NCBI RefSeq assembly: GCF_020404745.1 | Contig: NZ_JAIZAP010000006.1 | Coordinates: 62,001-126,000, forward strand | Length of the DNA: 64,000 bases | Reading direction: 5' to 3' | Origin: Aquibacillus saliphilus | Lineage (GTDB): Bacteria; Bacillota; Bacilli; Bacillales; Amphibacillaceae | Part shown: in pieces, positions 1 to 9,248 of the stretch | How positions within the stretch are numbered: position 1 is the first letter of the stretch | Layout of the letters: every line of letters begins with the position of its first letter | Translations under genes and position numbers: made by a program | The notes under the pieces: model-generated | Told to the model about the DNA's origin: nothing | The model's input: only the letters and a program-made list of their open reading frames with translations | The model's database searches: none

Positions 1-26
1 AAATCCGTTGAAATCAATAGGAAACT

Positions 27-60
27 CCTTCTACTTATCTTAATTATGATAAGCAGAAGG
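27..60 (-). terminator. Hairpin downstream of DJ-1/PfpI gene
   Basis: Inverted repeat with 13-nt arms (27-39 and 48-60, one mismatch) and an 8-nt loop, lying 40 bp past the stop of the DJ-1-like gene. It is a plausible transcript end, but no strong T-run follows on the minus strand. Confidence 0.4.
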
Positions 61-101
61 AAGTATACACAGAGCTTAATAACCTCTTTATAATGGGTTT
101 T

Positions 102-611
102 TTAACTCAGTTTCGCCAAAATCTCTCTAATAAAGGCAGGCTCATCTACAGGTGTCCGTGAAGTGATAATGTTATCGCTCACAACTACTTCTTCATCTTT
201 AAATGACGCACCACCGTTAATTACATCATCACGAATCCCTTTAAAGCACGTCACTTCTTTCCCATCTAGAATTTTTGCACTAATCATAACTTGCGGTCCA
301 TGACAAATACCAGCGATTAACTTGGAATGATTATTGAGTTTTTTTACAAAGTTCACCGTATCATCATTAACCCTTAGCTCCTCTGGTGCACTTCCTCCTG
401 GAATGACAACAGCGTCATAATCATTCGGATTAGCCTCTGCGGTCGAAAGCTCTGTTTCGTAGACAACTGTTCCTTTCTTGCCACGACATTCTACGCCTTT
501 TTTATTACCAATAATCACAGTATCATGACCTGCTTCTCTTATTCTTTCGTAAGGATTTTTCATTTCTGAGTCTTCAAAATCAGGCGCAACTAAAAATGCT
601 ACTTTTGCCAT
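102..611 (-). CDS. DJ-1/PfpI family protein (YfkM-like stress protein)
   Basis: The 169-residue product has the single-domain length of the DJ-1/PfpI (type 1 glutamine amidotransferase-like) family. The nucleophile elbow AGICHGP places the reactive Cys at about residue 103 followed by His104, and PGG at about 71-73 is the conserved loop before it. Close families (general stress protein 18, YfkM, PH1704) act as deglycases or peptidases, or their substrate is unknown. The ATG is supported by GGGAGG 7 nt upstream. It lies behind lsrF, separated by a hairpin, so it may be read with the lsr operon or alone. A detoxification or stress role is inferred from family only. Confidence 0.85.
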   Translation of the reverse strand: MAKVAFLVAPDFEDSEMKNPYERIREAGHDTVIIGNKKGVECRGKKGTVVYETELSTAEANPNDYDAVVIPGGSAPEELRVNDDTVNFVKKLNNHSKLIAGICHGPQVMISAKILDGKEVTCFKGIRDDVINGGASFKDEEVVVSDNIITSRTPVDEPAFIREILAKLS

Positions 612-640
612 ATGTAAACCTCCCGATACGTTTTTTAGAA

Positions 641-675
641 GTAAAGCTTCTACTTAATATTAGTAGAAGCTTTAC
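641..675. repeat. 14-bp inverted repeat between lsrF and DJ-1 gene
   Basis: Arms at 641-654 and 662-675 are perfectly complementary (GTAAAGCTTCTACT / AGTAGAAGCTTTAC) around a 7-nt AT loop. It sits 20 bp past the lsrF stop. It could be a weak terminator or a 3' mRNA-stabilising hairpin at the end of the lsr operon; no T-run follows it on the minus strand. Confidence 0.5.
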
Positions 676-694
676 AAGGTAAAATATTATTTGC

Positions 695-1573
695 TTAATT
701 AATTAAATGTTGGAAGTACTCATATGCTTCTATATCCGAGTATCCTTCATGCACTACCTTCACGACAGCTTGAATCATTTCTTCAGGGTACTGCGATTGG
801 AAAATGTTTCTTCCCATATCTACCCCAGCGGCACCACCTTGAATGGATTTGTACGCTAAAGTCAGTGCATCTTTTTCAGGAATTTTCTTCCCTCCAGCTA
901 CAACTAGTGGTACAGGACAAGCAGCTGCAACCTTTTCAAAATCATCACAATAGTACGTTTTAACAATCTGAACACCAAACTCTGCTAACATTCTTGTAGC
1001 TAACAAGAAGAATTGAGTTGTTCTTTCCATTTCTTTTCCAACCGCTACAACACCCATTGTTGGGATTGAATATCTTGTTCCCAGATTTACCGCTTTGTTT
1101 AATTGTTCAATAGTTTCTTTTTGCCCATCAGCACCTATGAAGGTTTGAATAGCGATAGCACTTGCATTCATTCTTACTGCATCTTCAATATCTACCACCA
1201 TGGATTCGTGGCTTAGATCATCTTGTAAGATACTAGACCCGGAAGATGCTCTTAGTGCAATTGGTTTATTATAGGTTGGTGAGACACTACTACGAATAGC
1301 ACCTCTCGTACCCATTAAGCAATCTACATATTTTTCTAATCTAGGAACTAATAGGTCTAATCTTTCTAATCCAGAAGTTGGTCCCATAAAGTAGCCATGG
1401 TCAAAAGCTAGCATAATAGTTTTCCCTGTATCCGGATTAAAAATCCTAGATAGACGATCTTTCATTCCCCAGTCTAAGTTAGAAGCTCCTTTTACATGAA
1501 AATTTCCACTCTCCATAAAAGGTACATCTTCCGAGAAATTTTTCGCAATTTTATTTCCAACATTATCTGCCAT
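695..1573 (-). CDS. lsrF: LsrF, 3-hydroxy-5-phosphonooxypentane-2,4-dione thiolase (AI-2 aldolase)
   Basis: A 292-residue class I aldolase-fold protein of the LsrF/FbaB type. LsrF transfers an acetyl group from the phospho-AI-2 breakdown product to CoA, the last step of autoinducer-2 degradation in the cytoplasm. The motif IVKTYY puts the Schiff-base lysine at Lys205, matching Lys203 of E. coli LsrF; AFDHG (about 56-60) and AGGKK (226-230) are the other landmarks. GAGGAG precedes the ATG by 9 nt. It is the last lsr gene of the minus-strand operon, 46 bp after lsrB. Assignment rests on motif match and operon context and is strong. Confidence 0.93.
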   Translation of the reverse strand: MADNVGNKIAKNFSEDVPFMESGNFHVKGASNLDWGMKDRLSRIFNPDTGKTIMLAFDHGYFMGPTSGLERLDLLVPRLEKYVDCLMGTRGAIRSSVSPTYNKPIALRASSGSSILQDDLSHESMVVDIEDAVRMNASAIAIQTFIGADGQKETIEQLNKAVNLGTRYSIPTMGVVAVGKEMERTTQFFLLATRMLAEFGVQIVKTYYCDDFEKVAAACPVPLVVAGGKKIPEKDALTLAYKSIQGGAAGVDMGRNIFQSQYPEEMIQAVVKVVHEGYSDIEAYEYFQHLIN

Positions 1574-1619
1574 ATTTTAAACTCTCCTCTGTGAAGTATT
1601 ATTACGGATTTAATCTAAA

Positions 1620-2768
1620 TTAAAAATCGTAGTCGTTCGTATTATCTTCTGTAAATACAATTCGTTCAGGAAGAACAATGATACCCGAATCATCAGATTC
1701 ATAGTCATAACCTTGGATTGAGTTTGGCTCAAGTTTCACTTCGCCCATGTCAGGAACCTCAACCGTGTCACCTACTTTTAGTTCATTTCCTTGTGCTAGA
1801 TGGTAAGCAATGTAAACAGCAAGAGCACCTTGATCCGTTACATCCCATAGACCGTGGTTTAAAATAGTTCCACTTTCAATAAACTGTCTCATTGAATTTG
1901 GAGAAGCAAATCCAGTAATAATCACATCTTCAGCAGTTAATCCCTTATTTTGTGCAGCTTGTGCCATTGCTGGAAGTGCAGTAGAGTCAGGAGCAATTAT
2001 AGCGTCGATGTCAGGGTAAGAATCTAGAATACTCTCTCCCACTTGTAAAGATTTTTGTTCATTAGCATCACCGAATTGCGTTGTTACAATTTCCCAACTT
2101 GGGTATGTTTCTTCAATATAAGTTGTAGCAAACTCAACCCATGAGTTTTGGTCTGGTACAGTCGGACTTGAGTAAAACCAAGCAACTTCTTGTGGATCTT
2201 CAGGATTATCCATTTGTTCTGCTGCCATTTCAACAAGCATTTCACCTAAAATTTCTGGTGTACCTTGATTTATATAAGCAGAACGATACTCTGGATCAAC
2301 ATCGGAATCCCACGTTACTATTTTCATACCTGCATCTAATGCTTTTTGTAACGCTTGGTTCAAACCATCTGTTGATACAGATGATATTGCAATGGCATCA
2401 GCGCCACTGTTCACAGCACCATTAATGATTTGTACTTGGTTAGCAACTGTTCCTTCTGGAGCACCATCGTATTTAACATTGAAACCAACTTTTTCAGCCA
2501 TTGCTTGTGCCCCATCGTTACCAGATTCAAAGAAAGCATTTCCTGTCATTTTAGGAATGAACACTACTTCTATGTCACTAGGATCTGCTCCTTCCGCTTC
2601 TTCTGAACTACCTTCTGACTCCGCCTCTTCTGCTGTATCTTCTGTTGTGTCTTCTGTTGTATCGCCTGAATCTCCTGAGGTTTCTTCTTCACCGGAATTA
2701 CATGCAGCTAACAATAGAACTACTAACAGGATTCCGAAAATCAATTTGAATAGTTTTGTGTTTTTCAT
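1620..2768 (-). CDS. lsrB: LsrB, autoinducer-2 binding lipoprotein
   Basis: Substrate-binding protein of the sugar/AI-2 ABC transporter. Residues 1-23 form a lipoprotein signal ending in the lipobox LLAAC (Cys23), followed by an acidic Glu/Ser/Thr-rich linker (about 26-60), then a periplasmic-binding-protein type 1 fold from about residue 65. Motifs fit LsrB, for example PKMTGNAFFESG, WDSDVDPE and ISSVSTDGL. At 382 aa it is longer than E. coli LsrB (340) mainly because of the linker. The ATG has GGAGGT 9 nt upstream. It follows lsrD by 7 bp. AI-2 (probably R-THMF or S-THMF-borate) is the expected ligand, inferred from the complete lsr gene set. Confidence 0.92.
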   Translation of the reverse strand: MKNTKLFKLIFGILLVVLLLAACNSGEEETSGDSGDTTEDTTEDTAEEAESEGSSEEAEGADPSDIEVVFIPKMTGNAFFESGNDGAQAMAEKVGFNVKYDGAPEGTVANQVQIINGAVNSGADAIAISSVSTDGLNQALQKALDAGMKIVTWDSDVDPEYRSAYINQGTPEILGEMLVEMAAEQMDNPEDPQEVAWFYSSPTVPDQNSWVEFATTYIEETYPSWEIVTTQFGDANEQKSLQVGESILDSYPDIDAIIAPDSTALPAMAQAAQNKGLTAEDVIITGFASPNSMRQFIESGTILNHGLWDVTDQGALAVYIAYHLAQGNELKVGDTVEVPDMGEVKLEPNSIQGYDYESDDSGIIVLPERIVFTEDNTNDYDF

Positions 2769-2775
2769 TACTAAT

Positions 2776-3774
2776 CTACCTCCAATTTATTTTTTTGGGT
2801 ACTACAATCTTTTTAAAATTAGACTTGAAATCTGAAGATATTCCTAAGAATGCAACGGATATGATGAGGAGTAACCCTGTTGCCAACCCAATATATTGAG
2901 TAGACATCCCCCCCATTTGCAAACCTACTTGTAGAAAACCTACAATAATACTTGCTAGAGCAGTTCCAACAACACCCCCTTTACCTCCTGTAATTAATGT
3001 TCCCCCTAGAACTACTACAGTCAAAATTGGCATAAGATACTCTGAACCAAAATCGGCTCTAGCACTACCTAAATAAGAAGTTAACATCACACCTGCAACT
3101 CCAGCACTTAACCCGGATAGAACATAGGTACTAGTAATTATTTTTCTAGTATCAATCCCAGAGTAATCGGCTGCGTTTTGATTAATTCCTGTTAAATATA
3201 TAAATCTTCCAAATCTAGTGAGATGTAGAAGTATATAAGCAATAGCAAACATGATTAAGAATAAAATAACAGAATGCGGAATTCCTAGTACTTTTCCGTA
3301 TGCAAGCTTACTAAATTGTTCCGAGAAGCCCGCAATTCCTTCATAAGCACTTACACCAGACACACCTACTAGCACAACGGCAACCCCACTGTATAGCAGC
3401 ATACCACCAAGAGTGATAACCATCGCTTGCACGTTTCCATAGGCAATAAGCACCCCATTTAACAAGCCACATAATCCACCTACTAGAATCGCTAGAAGTA
3501 CAGCTAACCAAATGTTAAGACCGAGTATTTGCGATAAAAGGCCTAATACAACAGAAGTTAAACCAATTATCGATCCTCCCGAGATGTCTATACCTCCCGT
3601 AATAACAACGAATGTAACGAAGAATCCGATAATAGCAATGCCTACAAAGTCATTAAAGCTATTCAATAAGATAGATATGTTCCAAAACCTTGGATTCATT
3701 AACCCAAAAACAATAATTTCTGCGATTAAAACAACAACTAAAACTAGGTTCCATTTCGGTATTTTACTTAGCAT
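2776..3774 (-). CDS. lsrD: LsrD, AI-2 ABC transporter permease
   Basis: A 332-residue, very hydrophobic inner-membrane permease of the RbsC/LsrCD family with about 8-10 membrane segments. The family signature GGIDISGGSIIGL (about 60-72) and GGTLITGGKGG in the second half are visible. It pairs with LsrC to form the channel of the AI-2 importer. AGGAGGTG lies 10 nt before the ATG, and the start overlaps the lsrC stop by 11 nt, indicating translational coupling. C versus D is assigned from gene order (lsrA-C-D-B) and is less certain than family membership. Confidence 0.88.
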   Translation of the reverse strand: MLSKIPKWNLVLVVVLIAEIIVFGLMNPRFWNISILLNSFNDFVGIAIIGFFVTFVVITGGIDISGGSIIGLTSVVLGLLSQILGLNIWLAVLLAILVGGLCGLLNGVLIAYGNVQAMVITLGGMLLYSGVAVVLVGVSGVSAYEGIAGFSEQFSKLAYGKVLGIPHSVILFLIMFAIAYILLHLTRFGRFIYLTGINQNAADYSGIDTRKIITSTYVLSGLSAGVAGVMLTSYLGSARADFGSEYLMPILTVVVLGGTLITGGKGGVVGTALASIIVGFLQVGLQMGGMSTQYIGLATGLLLIISVAFLGISSDFKSNFKKIVVPKKINWR

Positions 3775-4777
3775 AGGATTCTCGCACCTCCTCTTGAAGG
3801 ACTCTTGTATTCAGTCTTTCTTTCTTAGCTTGCTTGCTAGCATTTCTAGCGATTAGTGCGTCACTTACAACAATAATAATGAGTAGTGATCCTGAGATTG
3901 CATCATTCCAGTATGCCGGAACCTTCATATAGACGAGTGCCGAGTTAATAGAGATCATAATAATAGCACCAATACCCGCTCCAATTACCGAACCCACACC
4001 TCCACTTAACGATACGCCACCTAGAACAGCTGCCGCGATAACAGTCATTTCAATTCCAACACCCGCTGTGGTTGATATAAATCCTATTTGGGTAGCAAAA
4101 ATTAATCCTGCTAAAGAGGCACACACACTTGAGATTACAAATGAAAGTGTTTTATATCGCTCTACCGGTATCCCTAATAACACCGCTCCATCCTCGTTAT
4201 CTCCGATTGCGGCAAAATATCTACCCCTTCTACTTCTAGATAGATACAAATGAACCAGTATGACACTTACTACAACAATGATAGATAGAACGTTCATACC
4301 CATAAAGCTCAATTGAGAGAGTTGTTTAAACTCTATTGGTAAATTTTCCACCCATTGTCCATCGGTATAGATGACTTGCACCACTCTCGTTATTTCAAGC
4401 ATACCTAAGGTCATAATAAAGGAAGAAATTTTTAATTTTGTTACCCCTAATCCGTTGATCAAACCGATAACCGCTCCAATTAGAATGGCTACAGCGATTG
4501 CAACAAGGAAGCTACCTCCGTCTCTAAGAATCATGCCACTTACCGCAGCGCTAAGTCCTAAAACACCACCCACTGAAATATCTATATTTCCAGTTAGTAG
4601 AACAAATGTCATCCCGACTGCGAGTACAATATACAGCAGACTACTTTTAAGAGAATTTGCAATGTTATTTATTGATAGAAAATCTGTGTTCACGATACCT
4701 ACTACGACAAATAGTACGATTAAAAATAGAAAGGTTCTAAATTCACGTTTAGCTGTTATCGATTTAATTTTCGACAT
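3764..4777 (-). CDS. lsrC: LsrC, AI-2 ABC transporter permease
   Basis: Second permease of the AI-2 importer, about 337 residues, RbsC-like, with motif TGNIDISVGGVLGL near residue 65 and GGVSLSGGVGS near 260. Two in-frame ATGs lie upstream (4795, 4804), but the ATG at 4777 has GAAGGAAGTG at the right distance and is chosen. The start overlaps the end of lsrA by 14 nt, so translation is probably coupled. Multiple hydrophobic spans place it in the cytoplasmic membrane. Confidence 0.88.
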   Translation of the reverse strand: MSKIKSITAKREFRTFLFLIVLFVVVGIVNTDFLSINNIANSLKSSLLYIVLAVGMTFVLLTGNIDISVGGVLGLSAAVSGMILRDGGSFLVAIAVAILIGAVIGLINGLGVTKLKISSFIMTLGMLEITRVVQVIYTDGQWVENLPIEFKQLSQLSFMGMNVLSIIVVVSVILVHLYLSRSRRGRYFAAIGDNEDGAVLLGIPVERYKTLSFVISSVCASLAGLIFATQIGFISTTAGVGIEMTVIAAAVLGGVSLSGGVGSVIGAGIGAIIMISINSALVYMKVPAYWNDAISGSLLIIIVVSDALIARNASKQAKKERLNTRVLQEEVRESYAK

Positions 4778-6275
4778 ATGTTTCACTTCCTTCATATGTT
4801 CCAAAAGCTACTTTCATAACGTTGGTAGCATTTATTTCATTTAATCCGAGAAAAGCATTACACACTCCTCGGTAAATACCAAAGATCCGATCACTAATTC
4901 GTTCTATTTCTTCTAAGTCTGACGAGATAAGCAGTATCGAATATCCTTGTTCTTTTAACTCTGTAATGATTGAGTAAATATCACTTCGTGCGGCTGCGTC
5001 AATTCCTCTAGTAGGTTCGTCCATGATGATTAACTGTGGGTTAGTAGATAAGATTCTCGCAATAACTGCTTTTTGTTGATTCCCACCAGATAATGACTTT
5101 ATTTCATCTTCCTGGTTACTAAGTAAAATACTTAAGCGTTCTACGTATTCATTTGTAACTTTTTTCTCAAATTTCTTTTTAAGAAAAAATCCTTGTCGTT
5201 TTATGATTTGTGCTGTGATATTATTCCGAATAGAACTAATAGAAAAAATCCCATGTAAAAATCGATCCTCTGGGATATAAGATAAACCGCTTTCAATAGT
5301 TTCATTAATTCCTAGTTTCGTAATATCGTCTCCATTTAAGTAAACCTTTCCACTACTGACTTGATTTATCCCATAAATCGCTTCTGCAATTTCTGTTCTT
5401 CCTGCTCCAACTAAGCCACCTAAACCAACAACTTCTCCTTTAAATACATCGAAACTAATATTTCTAAATCCATCACCACTGATGTTTTCAACCTTTAAAA
5501 TTGGTTCTTCATTTTCACGATTTACTAGTTTCTTCTCAAATTTATCTTTGTATCTATTTTCATTTCCTTCTGGTAACAGACCTTTAATGAGCATTTCCTT
5601 TGTAAACTTTTCAATCTTCCCTTTAAGTGTGACTTTACCATCGCGCAAAATCACTGCATGTGTGGAAATCTGAAATACTTCATCTAGTCTATGAGTAATA
5701 TAGAAGATCCCAACACCGGAAGACTTTAGTTTTTCGATGACTGTAAACAGTGACTTGGTTTCCGAAAACGTTAATGCAGAAGTTGGTTCATCTAAAATTA
5801 ACACCTTCGCTTCTCTTAAAAGCCCTTTGATAATTTCTAGTTGCTGTTGCTCTGCAATCGTTAATGAATTCGCTAATCGATTTAGATCAATATCCCAACC
5901 TAATTCCTCAATTAAATTTTTAGATTGTTCTTTTACATCGCTTTTGTCTTTGTTAAATCCAATTGTAAGATTTTGTTCAACCGTCATATTTGGAAATAAT
6001 AACGGCTCTTGCGGAACCAAGTAAATCCCTTTTTCATGAGCTAAACGTGGATTATACTGATGGATTTTCTCACTGTTTATCTCAATCGTCCCATCATCAG
6101 CTTTATATACACCAGTAAGAATTTTCATTAATGTACTTTTACCAGCTCCATTACCACCAATAATCGAGATAACTTCAGATTCAGCAATTTCTAAAGAAAC
6201 CCCTTTCAAAACTTTGTTTTGGTTAAAAGACTTTTGTATGTTCTCTAACTTAACTAAGTTCCTAACAGATACCAT
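4764..6275 (-). CDS. lsrA: LsrA, AI-2 ABC transporter ATPase (two ABC domains)
   Basis: A 503-residue duplicated sugar-type ABC ATPase. Domain 1 has Walker A GGNGAGKS (Lys46) and Walker B VLILDEPTSAL. Domain 2 has the degenerate P-loop GLVGAGRTE typical of RbsA/LsrA second domains, signature SLSGGNQQK and Walker B IIMDEPTRGID. It powers AI-2 import with LsrC, LsrD and LsrB. Of the possible starts, the ATG at 6275 is preferred because GGAGGG lies 8 nt upstream; the longer reading to 6314 has no such site. First gene of the minus-strand lsr operon, with a promoter at 6344-6372. Confidence 0.92.
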   Translation of the reverse strand: MVSVRNLVKLENIQKSFNQNKVLKGVSLEIAESEVISIIGGNGAGKSTLMKILTGVYKADDGTIEINSEKIHQYNPRLAHEKGIYLVPQEPLLFPNMTVEQNLTIGFNKDKSDVKEQSKNLIEELGWDIDLNRLANSLTIAEQQQLEIIKGLLREAKVLILDEPTSALTFSETKSLFTVIEKLKSSGVGIFYITHRLDEVFQISTHAVILRDGKVTLKGKIEKFTKEMLIKGLLPEGNENRYKDKFEKKLVNRENEEPILKVENISGDGFRNISFDVFKGEVVGLGGLVGAGRTEIAEAIYGINQVSSGKVYLNGDDITKLGINETIESGLSYIPEDRFLHGIFSISSIRNNITAQIIKRQGFFLKKKFEKKVTNEYVERLSILLSNQEDEIKSLSGGNQQKAVIARILSTNPQLIIMDEPTRGIDAAARSDIYSIITELKEQGYSILLISSDLEEIERISDRIFGIYRGVCNAFLGLNEINATNVMKVAFGTYEGSETYVEN

Positions 6276-6343
6276 TGTTTCAACCCTCCTACATCTTGAT
6301 ATGTAATCGACCAATTGTAATCGCTTTCTTAATTTATAATTCT

Positions 6344-6372
6344 ATTATAGTTTCAAACTTTTTATTTATCAA
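6344..6372 (-). promoter_or_regulatory. Sigma-A promoter of lsrACDBF
   Basis: On the minus strand TTGATA (6367-6372), a 17-nt spacer and TATAAT (6344-6349) form a near-consensus promoter. The expected transcript start is about 60 nt upstream of the lsrA ATG at 6275. The AI-2 operon is normally repressed by LsrR, so control probably acts here, though no certain operator overlaps the promoter. Confidence 0.75.
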
Positions 6373-6461
6373 GTATCATTTTATTATTTTATTATTTTTT
6401 ATTTTTTAAACTAAACCTACTATTTCATAAGGTGATTTTAGATCAATCACAAATAATATAC

Positions 6462-6562
6462 GTCGATAAAACCTTGGTAATAAAGAATAAACTACACTTA
6501 TCGACATTCTATATAAAGTTACTATTATAGTAATTGACCAAATCAATTTTTACTGTTATATT
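6462..6562 (+). promoter_or_regulatory. lsrR promoter with adjacent palindromes (candidate LsrR operators)
   Basis: TTGACC (6534-6539), a 17-nt spacer and TATATT (6557-6562) form a good sigma-A promoter for lsrR. Directly abutting the -35 is the 15-nt palindrome TTACTAT-T-ATAGTAA (6519-6533). A second inverted repeat, GTCGATAA at 6462-6469 with TTATCGAC at 6498-6505, lies between the divergent promoters. SorC/LsrR-family proteins bind such intergenic sites; the link to this LsrR is inferred. The 360-bp lsrA-lsrR gap holds nothing else recognisable. Confidence 0.55.
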
Positions 6563-6635
6563 TAACTTAAATATCAAACATAAGTTTTATATACAATAAT
6601 TTGTTCCAAAAATACCTTGTAAAGAGTGATGAATT

Positions 6636-7553
6636 ATGTCCTATGAAAATGATCTAATTGCAAAAATTGCATGGAAATATTACAACGAAGGTCTAACTCA
6701 AAATGAAATAGCAGAATCGTTAAATTTATCCAGAATGAAAGTCATAAAATTTCTAGAAAAGGCGAAAACCAACAACATAGTACAATTTAAAGTAAATCTA
6801 GATAAAAGCTACAATATGGATCTACAGAATGAGATTAAAGAGAAATACGAGTTAAGTGATATATATATTGTTCCGTCTTCCACCCAAAATATAGCTGATA
6901 GTTTAAAGATAGCTGCCGCTCAATATATCGAGGATCGTATCACTCGGGACACCATGATAAATATTGGCTATGGGGAAGCTGTATCTAAAACATTAGGAAA
7001 TCTAAATATTTCAACGAAGTACAAGGTTACATTTGTTTCCTTATCTGGTGGAGTGAAATTTTATATGCCTACAGCTATTAACACTTATTCTGATTACTAC
7101 ACCAACCCAAACTATACACACTACATCATGCCATCACCTCTTATGGTTTCGACTGAAAACCTTGCTCAAGAGATGTTAGATGAAAAACCAATTAAAGAAA
7201 TCTCACAGATGATTCCACATTCCACTATTACTGTCGTTGGAATTGGAGCATTAAATGAAAAGGCCACTCTCGTCAAAGAGGGATATCTAAATTTGAATGA
7301 TATGGAAATTTTAAAATCCAAAGGAGCCGTTGGTGATTTATTAAGTCAGTTTTATGATATCGATGGGAATGTTCTTCAAATTGATTTACACAAAAAATTG
7401 ATTAGCACTGAAATTAGTATGTTAAAATCGCTCAACCATGTTGTTGCCGTAGCCGGAGGAATCAAAAAAAGGGAGGCGATTATCGGTGCATTAAAAGGAG
7501 GATACATCGATGTATTAATCACAGATGAGAGTGTTGCAGAGAGTTTAATTTAA
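6636..7553 (+). CDS. lsrR: LsrR-like regulator (SorC/DeoR family)
   Basis: The 305-residue product has an N-terminal helix-turn-helix (about 14-45, YNEGLTQNEIAESLNLSR) and a C-terminal phosphosugar-binding domain of the SorC family (about 55-300, including SLSGGVK and GIGALNE). In the lsr paradigm the apo-protein represses lsr genes and phospho-AI-2 releases it. It is divergent from lsrACDBF and upstream of lsrK, the same logic as in enterics. AAGAGTGATG lies before the ATG. The effector is inferred from context. Confidence 0.88.
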   Translation: MSYENDLIAKIAWKYYNEGLTQNEIAESLNLSRMKVIKFLEKAKTNNIVQFKVNLDKSYNMDLQNEIKEKYELSDIYIVPSSTQNIADSLKIAAAQYIEDRITRDTMINIGYGEAVSKTLGNLNISTKYKVTFVSLSGGVKFYMPTAINTYSDYYTNPNYTHYIMPSPLMVSTENLAQEMLDEKPIKEISQMIPHSTITVVGIGALNEKATLVKEGYLNLNDMEILKSKGAVGDLLSQFYDIDGNVLQIDLHKKLISTEISMLKSLNHVVAVAGGIKKREAIIGALKGGYIDVLITDESVAESLI

Positions 7554-7584
7554 AAGTGTACCATCCATTGCCTTGTTAGAAACT

Positions 7585-7615
7585 CGGCTTCTCGCCTAGC
7601 TTTTTGGGCGAAAGC
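7585..7615 (+). terminator. Hairpin between lsrR and lsrK
   Basis: GGCTTCTCGCC pairs with GGCGAAAGCC (one bulge) across a T-rich loop, followed by TTAGTTTTAC. It may be a partial terminator or attenuator reducing read-through from lsrR into lsrK; no separate lsrK promoter was identified. Confidence 0.4.
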
Positions 7616-7664
7616 CTTAGTTTTACTTATACTTTCATTAAATTAATAAGAAAGGAAGATACAC

Positions 7665-9227
7665 ATGAGCAACTTTTTAATGGCAATTGACGCTGGTACT
7701 GGTAGCGTCAGAGTAATATTGTTTGATTCGCTTGGTAATGAATTGTGTGTTTCCCAATCCGAGTGGACACATAAAGAAGATGTGCGTTATCCTGGATCGA
7801 TGGATTTCGATGTGCATACAAACATTGCAATCATACAAGATTTAATTAAAGAAACCATCAAAAAAAGTAATGTGGATCCAAAGGATATCGTTTCCATTTC
7901 AACAACAAGCATGCGAGAGGCTATTGTGTTATACGATGAGAATGGTAAGGAACTATGGGCTTGCGCAAACGTAGATTCACGCTCAGTGAATGAGGTCTCT
8001 AACCTTCACAAAATAAGTAATACGCTCGAGTCCGATATTTATAAAGCATCTGGTCAAACATTCTCATTAGGTGCGATCCCTAGAATTTTGTGGGTTAAAA
8101 ATAACATTCCCGAAACGTACAATAATACCAAATATGTGACCATGCTCAATGATTGGATTACCTATCGTCTAACGGATATTATCTCTGTTGAACCTTCTAA
8201 CGGCTGTACAACAGGTATTTTTGACATTAAGGACAGAGCCTGGGACCCTACTATTGCAGAAAAGGCAGGTTTAAGAAGTGATATTTATCCAGTCGTATAT
8301 GAAAGTGGTACAGTTATTGGCAATGTTACTAAAAAAATGGCAACGCTTACAGATTTGAGCACCAAAACATTAGTAGTCGCAGGTGGCGGCGATGCCCAAC
8401 TAGGTTGTATCGGAATGGGTGTAATAAACGATGGCGATGCAGGTATCTTGGGCGGTAGTTTTTGGCAGTATGAATATACAACTAAGGATTTAAAAATAGA
8501 CGACCATTGCAGAGTAAGAATAAACTGTCACTCCGTTCCTAATACATGGCAGTATGAGGCAATTGCGTTCTTCCCTGGACTTGTAATGAGATGGTTCAGA
8601 GATAGTTTCTGTGAATTAGAGAAACATATTCAACTAGAAACTGGTGAAAGTATTTATGCACAAATGGAAAAACGCGCCAAACAAGTACCAGTAGGTAGTA
8701 ATGGGATGTTAAGTACATTTTCAGATAAGATGAACTACATTTCATGGAAGCATGCAGCACCTGGATTTATCAATTTTAAACTAGATTCAGAAAAATTTAA
8801 TAAAGCAACTTTTTATAGAGCCCTTATGGAAAACGCTGCATTTGTAACCAAAGGAAACATCGAATTAGTTAATGAAATAACAAATACTTCTCCAAAGTCC
8901 GTCGTCTTCGCCGGCGGAGCTTCTAAGAGTGACTTATGGTGCCAAATAATTGCAGATGTCCTAAATAAACCAGTTAAGGTTCCGGTAGTTAGAGAATCCA
9001 CTGCACTCGGTGCAGCTATATGTGCTGGAATTGGAGCACGAATCTATGAAAGTTTTGATGACGCGATTTCAAAAGTTGTTAAATTTGAAAAAAACTTCTA
9101 TCCAATTGAAGAAAATAATCAAGTATATGAAGATATTTTCAAAAACTGGAAGGCAATCTATGAAAATCAACTAGAGTTAGCTGATAAAGGTCTTACCGAT
9201 CACATGTGGATTGCACCAGGTTTATAA
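7665..9227 (+). CDS. lsrK: LsrK, autoinducer-2 kinase
   Basis: A 520-residue FGGY-family carbohydrate kinase of ASKHA fold. The N-terminal phosphate-1 motif AIDAGTGSVRV (about 8-18), the mid-protein GGGDAQLG (about 243) and the C-terminal adenosine motif FAGGASKSDLW (about 413) are present. LsrK phosphorylates incoming AI-2 at C5, trapping it and making the LsrR inducer. Length is close to E. coli LsrK (530). AAAGGAAG precedes the ATG. It is followed 21 bp later by a cupin gene, probably in one transcript. Confidence 0.92.
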   Translation: MSNFLMAIDAGTGSVRVILFDSLGNELCVSQSEWTHKEDVRYPGSMDFDVHTNIAIIQDLIKETIKKSNVDPKDIVSISTTSMREAIVLYDENGKELWACANVDSRSVNEVSNLHKISNTLESDIYKASGQTFSLGAIPRILWVKNNIPETYNNTKYVTMLNDWITYRLTDIISVEPSNGCTTGIFDIKDRAWDPTIAEKAGLRSDIYPVVYESGTVIGNVTKKMATLTDLSTKTLVVAGGGDAQLGCIGMGVINDGDAGILGGSFWQYEYTTKDLKIDDHCRVRINCHSVPNTWQYEAIAFFPGLVMRWFRDSFCELEKHIQLETGESIYAQMEKRAKQVPVGSNGMLSTFSDKMNYISWKHAAPGFINFKLDSEKFNKATFYRALMENAAFVTKGNIELVNEITNTSPKSVVFAGGASKSDLWCQIIADVLNKPVKVPVVRESTALGAAICAGIGARIYESFDDAISKVVKFEKNFYPIEENNQVYEDIFKNWKAIYENQLELADKGLTDHMWIAPGL

Positions 9228-9248
9228 AAATAGTATAAAGGAGAGATT

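Noticed and set aside
2392-2835. 147-codon plus-strand frame opposite lsrB
   Set aside because: Antisense shadow of the acidic Ser/Glu-rich linker and signal region of LsrB; no start signal of its own.
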